Origin: Oscheius tipulae
Lineage: Eukaryota; Nematoda; Chromadorea; Rhabditida; Rhabditidae
DNA: 64,000 nucleotides
Direction: 5' to 3'
Assembly: GCA_037178975.1 (NCBI GenBank)
Contig: JASJZH010000006.1
Location: 3,844,001 to 3,908,000, forward strand
Below are positions 61,663 through 64,000 of this stretch, one piece after another. The position numbers were made by a program, and so were the translations under genes. Every line of letters starts with the position of its first letter. Positions within the stretch are counted from its first letter, which is position 1. The notes beneath the pieces are model-generated. The model had not been told where the DNA came from and did no database searches. It worked only from the letters and a program-made list of their open reading frames with translations.

Positions 61663-64000
61663 ATGCAAGGAATTCGAGCAGCGTTGGGATAACCTACTTA
61701 ATCATTGCCTCGATACCCGTTCCAGCCTTACCTCCTTATTAGCTGGGTGAGCTAGCTTTTTTGGTGCCCTTCCTCGTCTACTAGCACTTTTCGCTCTTTT
61801 CGTCTGAAAACCGCTGTCCAACTTGAGCTGCCCATTACGACTCGGAGAGGATTCAATCATAGGAAACCCTTGGCAAGGCCTCAGCTATTTTATCGCCGTT
61901 TCTGTTCATCATTCAGCACGCGAACTTAGATTTTTAACTGCTGCCTCTGATTGTGACGTTGCAAGCAATTGTAGATCCCATGCATGTTTATACAACTATT
62001 TTTGATACTTCTCAAAGCCCTTGACCATAGGGCAATGAGCCTGGGTGTGTGAAAACAGCATCTCGCTGTTCGCACGTTCTGTCGTTAATCTGTTATTTCG
62101 ATTTCCTGTGGGGAACAGGAAATAGGCTCTTGAGAAGTCATTTTTGCTCCACTTCTCAGGCATCAGTGTTAATGAGCTCAGGCCACCGGAAACGAAAGTC
62201 GGCCATCCTCGCAACCTCGCCATTATTTATGTGCGCGAGTTGGACCGAATAGGTGAGGCTCGAACTCGCATTCGCTCTTCTACCATGCTACGTCGTCAGG
62301 CTTTACTCAGCAAAGTAAGTTATTATTGGTGCAACAGCTAGAGAGCAGAGAGAGAGAGTCGAGGATTCTACTTCGCGTTGCAAATCCTTAGTGACAGCTG
62401 TGATCAGTTGTAGCTTATGACATTAGAGTGGGACAATTACCTCGGTCTGAGAGTGTTTTTTCTCTCGACTGACAATTTCAATTCAAATAGTTCTGTGAAA
62501 CAATTGACATGCTCGCAGGTTGCACTGCCAAGATGTCGTTGAACCCAAAACAATTAAGGTGGCCCTCATTAGCTGTGTTTTGGCAGAAACAACTCTTTCT
62601 TTTTCCACCCACGTTAGTAGCTTCTCGACAATTGTAATCTCCCATAGTAACCCGATTTCATTGGCTATCAAATAACAATGCGTCTGTGTCTGCCTACTAT
62701 TTTTTGTTTATATGTCTTTTTGAACGATATGCCTTCTCCTCAGCAGAATCTCTCGAGTACTGAAGAGAGCATTTGCTTTTTTGCCTACTGCCGTGATTTG
62801 CTAAAGTGGCCTGGATAATCCTTGTCCTTTCTCCGGCTCATTGATGTCATTCTTTTTTCCGACGATTTAATCGTCTCTTGCCTTTATCATTAGCTTATGG
62901 AGCACAATCTATTCACTCTGATTCCTGAGTATCCACGGTCACAATGCAACGATACACTCAAAAATTTCGGAGCTCTGTATCACTCAATTTGTTATAGAAG
63001 AGATTGAAAGTAACAGCTCGCAAGTTTCAGTCCAAAAGAAAGGAGCGAAACCATTTCTCGGCCTTGCTATCTAATTTTTCATTACTTTGTGACTATCCTG
63101 AGTATATGTTTACGCTCTGACAAGCGGAAATCCAATCTGAAGCACATTCGCACGATCCTGCAGTTTCTTCGCCCATTTATCCCATTTCACATGCAAATGG
63201 CCTTTAAAAAAAAAACGGGGAATTCGCACCTATTTTTTACATTTTTGTGGCCGCATGTCTAAGCTGAGCTCGCACGCTCATGCTTCCAGTATTCACCAAT
63301 CTACTTGGTCGCCAGCCTGGGAAAATGCTCTGGGTGCTAATACACGAATCTTTGCTATGAATTGAAAAAGGGGTCTAATAGTTGTCTAATAGTAAATGGC
63401 TAACAACAAAACGTAAATATACAAAAAAACCGGAAGAACTTTGTACAATGAAAAAGCTATGCATCAACAGGGCGCAGTTTGATTTGTCTCTGAGATCAGC
63501 CTATCGCAAGGAGAAAACATGCCCTGAAGCGATGAATTACACATATCAAGGTATTTTTGGCATCTTTCGTAGCAAATTATGTTCTTCCAAACCGGTTTTA
63601 TCTTAAACTGCTAGAAAAGGCGGAAGCAACAGGAACAGTTTATGCTTCAGAAGTTTTGCCACAATGCTGAAAGAATGCGATTATTTTCACGCAGGTGGCC
63701 ACCACTGTTTATAGATTAGAAATTCAGCCGCAGCAGACTCCTGCCACTTTTCCAGTATCATGCAAGTATAGAACATAAATCATGCACACCATGCTTAGTT
63801 CAAGTTTCATATAAATCGACGCTTTACAAGACGCTATGTAGATTAAGCAAGCGCTATAAATTGTTGAATTAATTCCCAGAACATGATGTCTCAAGATTAC
63901 TTGATCGTTGCTTTCTAGCTTTCAAACTTCTTGTGTCTAACCTTCATTTACACTCAAGATGATAGGACTTTTAAGAATCATAAGAAAAAAGTGACAAATC

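Larger units (their letters stand above)
59267..64000. other. Gene-poor right end
   Basis: I see no supportable gene in 4.7 kb. It includes upstream sequence of the neuropeptide gene, which is probably regulatory. Features seen are a (TA)n microsatellite at 61647-61662, a GA-rich run at 62341-62362 and a weak 81-codon frame at 60610-60855. The window ends without a further gene signal. Confidence 0.4.

Overview
This 64 kb window is a piece of a nematode nuclear genome. The evidence is spliced genes with very short introns (many 32-60 nt, GT...TTTCAG borders), about 42% GC, TTTCAG acceptors sitting directly in front of start codons (spliced-leader style), an operon-like gene pair, and a set of recognisable metazoan and nematode genes: a KIN-2-like PKA regulatory subunit, an INX-3-like innexin, a liprin-beta (HLB-1), AP-2 alpha adaptin, O-GlcNAcase, a MIG-23-like NDPase and an flp-20-like FMRFamide-type neuropeptide. 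I cannot name the genus. There are no prokaryotic operons, CRISPR arrays, rRNA genes or intact transposons that I could support.

Layout. 0.4-2.7 kb (+): a glycosyl hydrolase family 63 (glucosidase I-like) protein that has lost most family motifs. 2.8-5.1 kb (-): an unrecognised secreted protein. 5.6-12.2 kb (-): liprin-beta with coiled coil and three SAM domains; its 5' exons are spread over a gene-poor stretch. 15.9-17.9 kb (-): innexin. 20.6-21.6 kb (+): peroxisomal/mitochondrial enoyl-CoA isomerase. 21.7-22.4 kb (+): small unrecognised protein. 22.7-26.0 kb (-): kinesin-8-like motor. 29.1-33.0 kb (+): PKA regulatory subunit with two alternative first exons. 33.8-38.1 kb (-): ANKFN1/Wide-awake-like protein with ankyrin-like, FN3 and Ras-association parts. 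40.7-42.8 kb (+): Ku-like protein, followed at operon spacing by 42.9-45.0 kb (+): Golgi NDPase. 45.2-49.7 kb (-): cationic amino acid transporter, small secreted protein, cation diffusion facilitator. 51.3-54.7 kb (-): AP-2 alpha. 55.1-58.2 kb (-): O-GlcNAcase. 58.6-59.3 kb (-): neuropeptide precursor. 59.3-64 kb: no gene that I can support.

Several products would act in neurons and membrane traffic (liprin-beta, innexin, AP-2, kinesin, ANKFN1/WAKE, FLP peptide, PKA), but the cluster looks like ordinary mixed nematode gene order, not a single pathway. The most interesting items are the alternative N-myristoylatable first exon of the PKA R subunit that replaces the docking/dimerisation domain, the motif-stripped GH63 protein, the FLP precursor whose three peptides all end in MRL-amide, the Ku/NDPase operon candidate, and an alternative-acceptor switch in the secreted gene at 3.7 kb. 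Coordinates for spliced genes are first coding base to stop; exons were inferred by reading splice signals and are approximate where stated.
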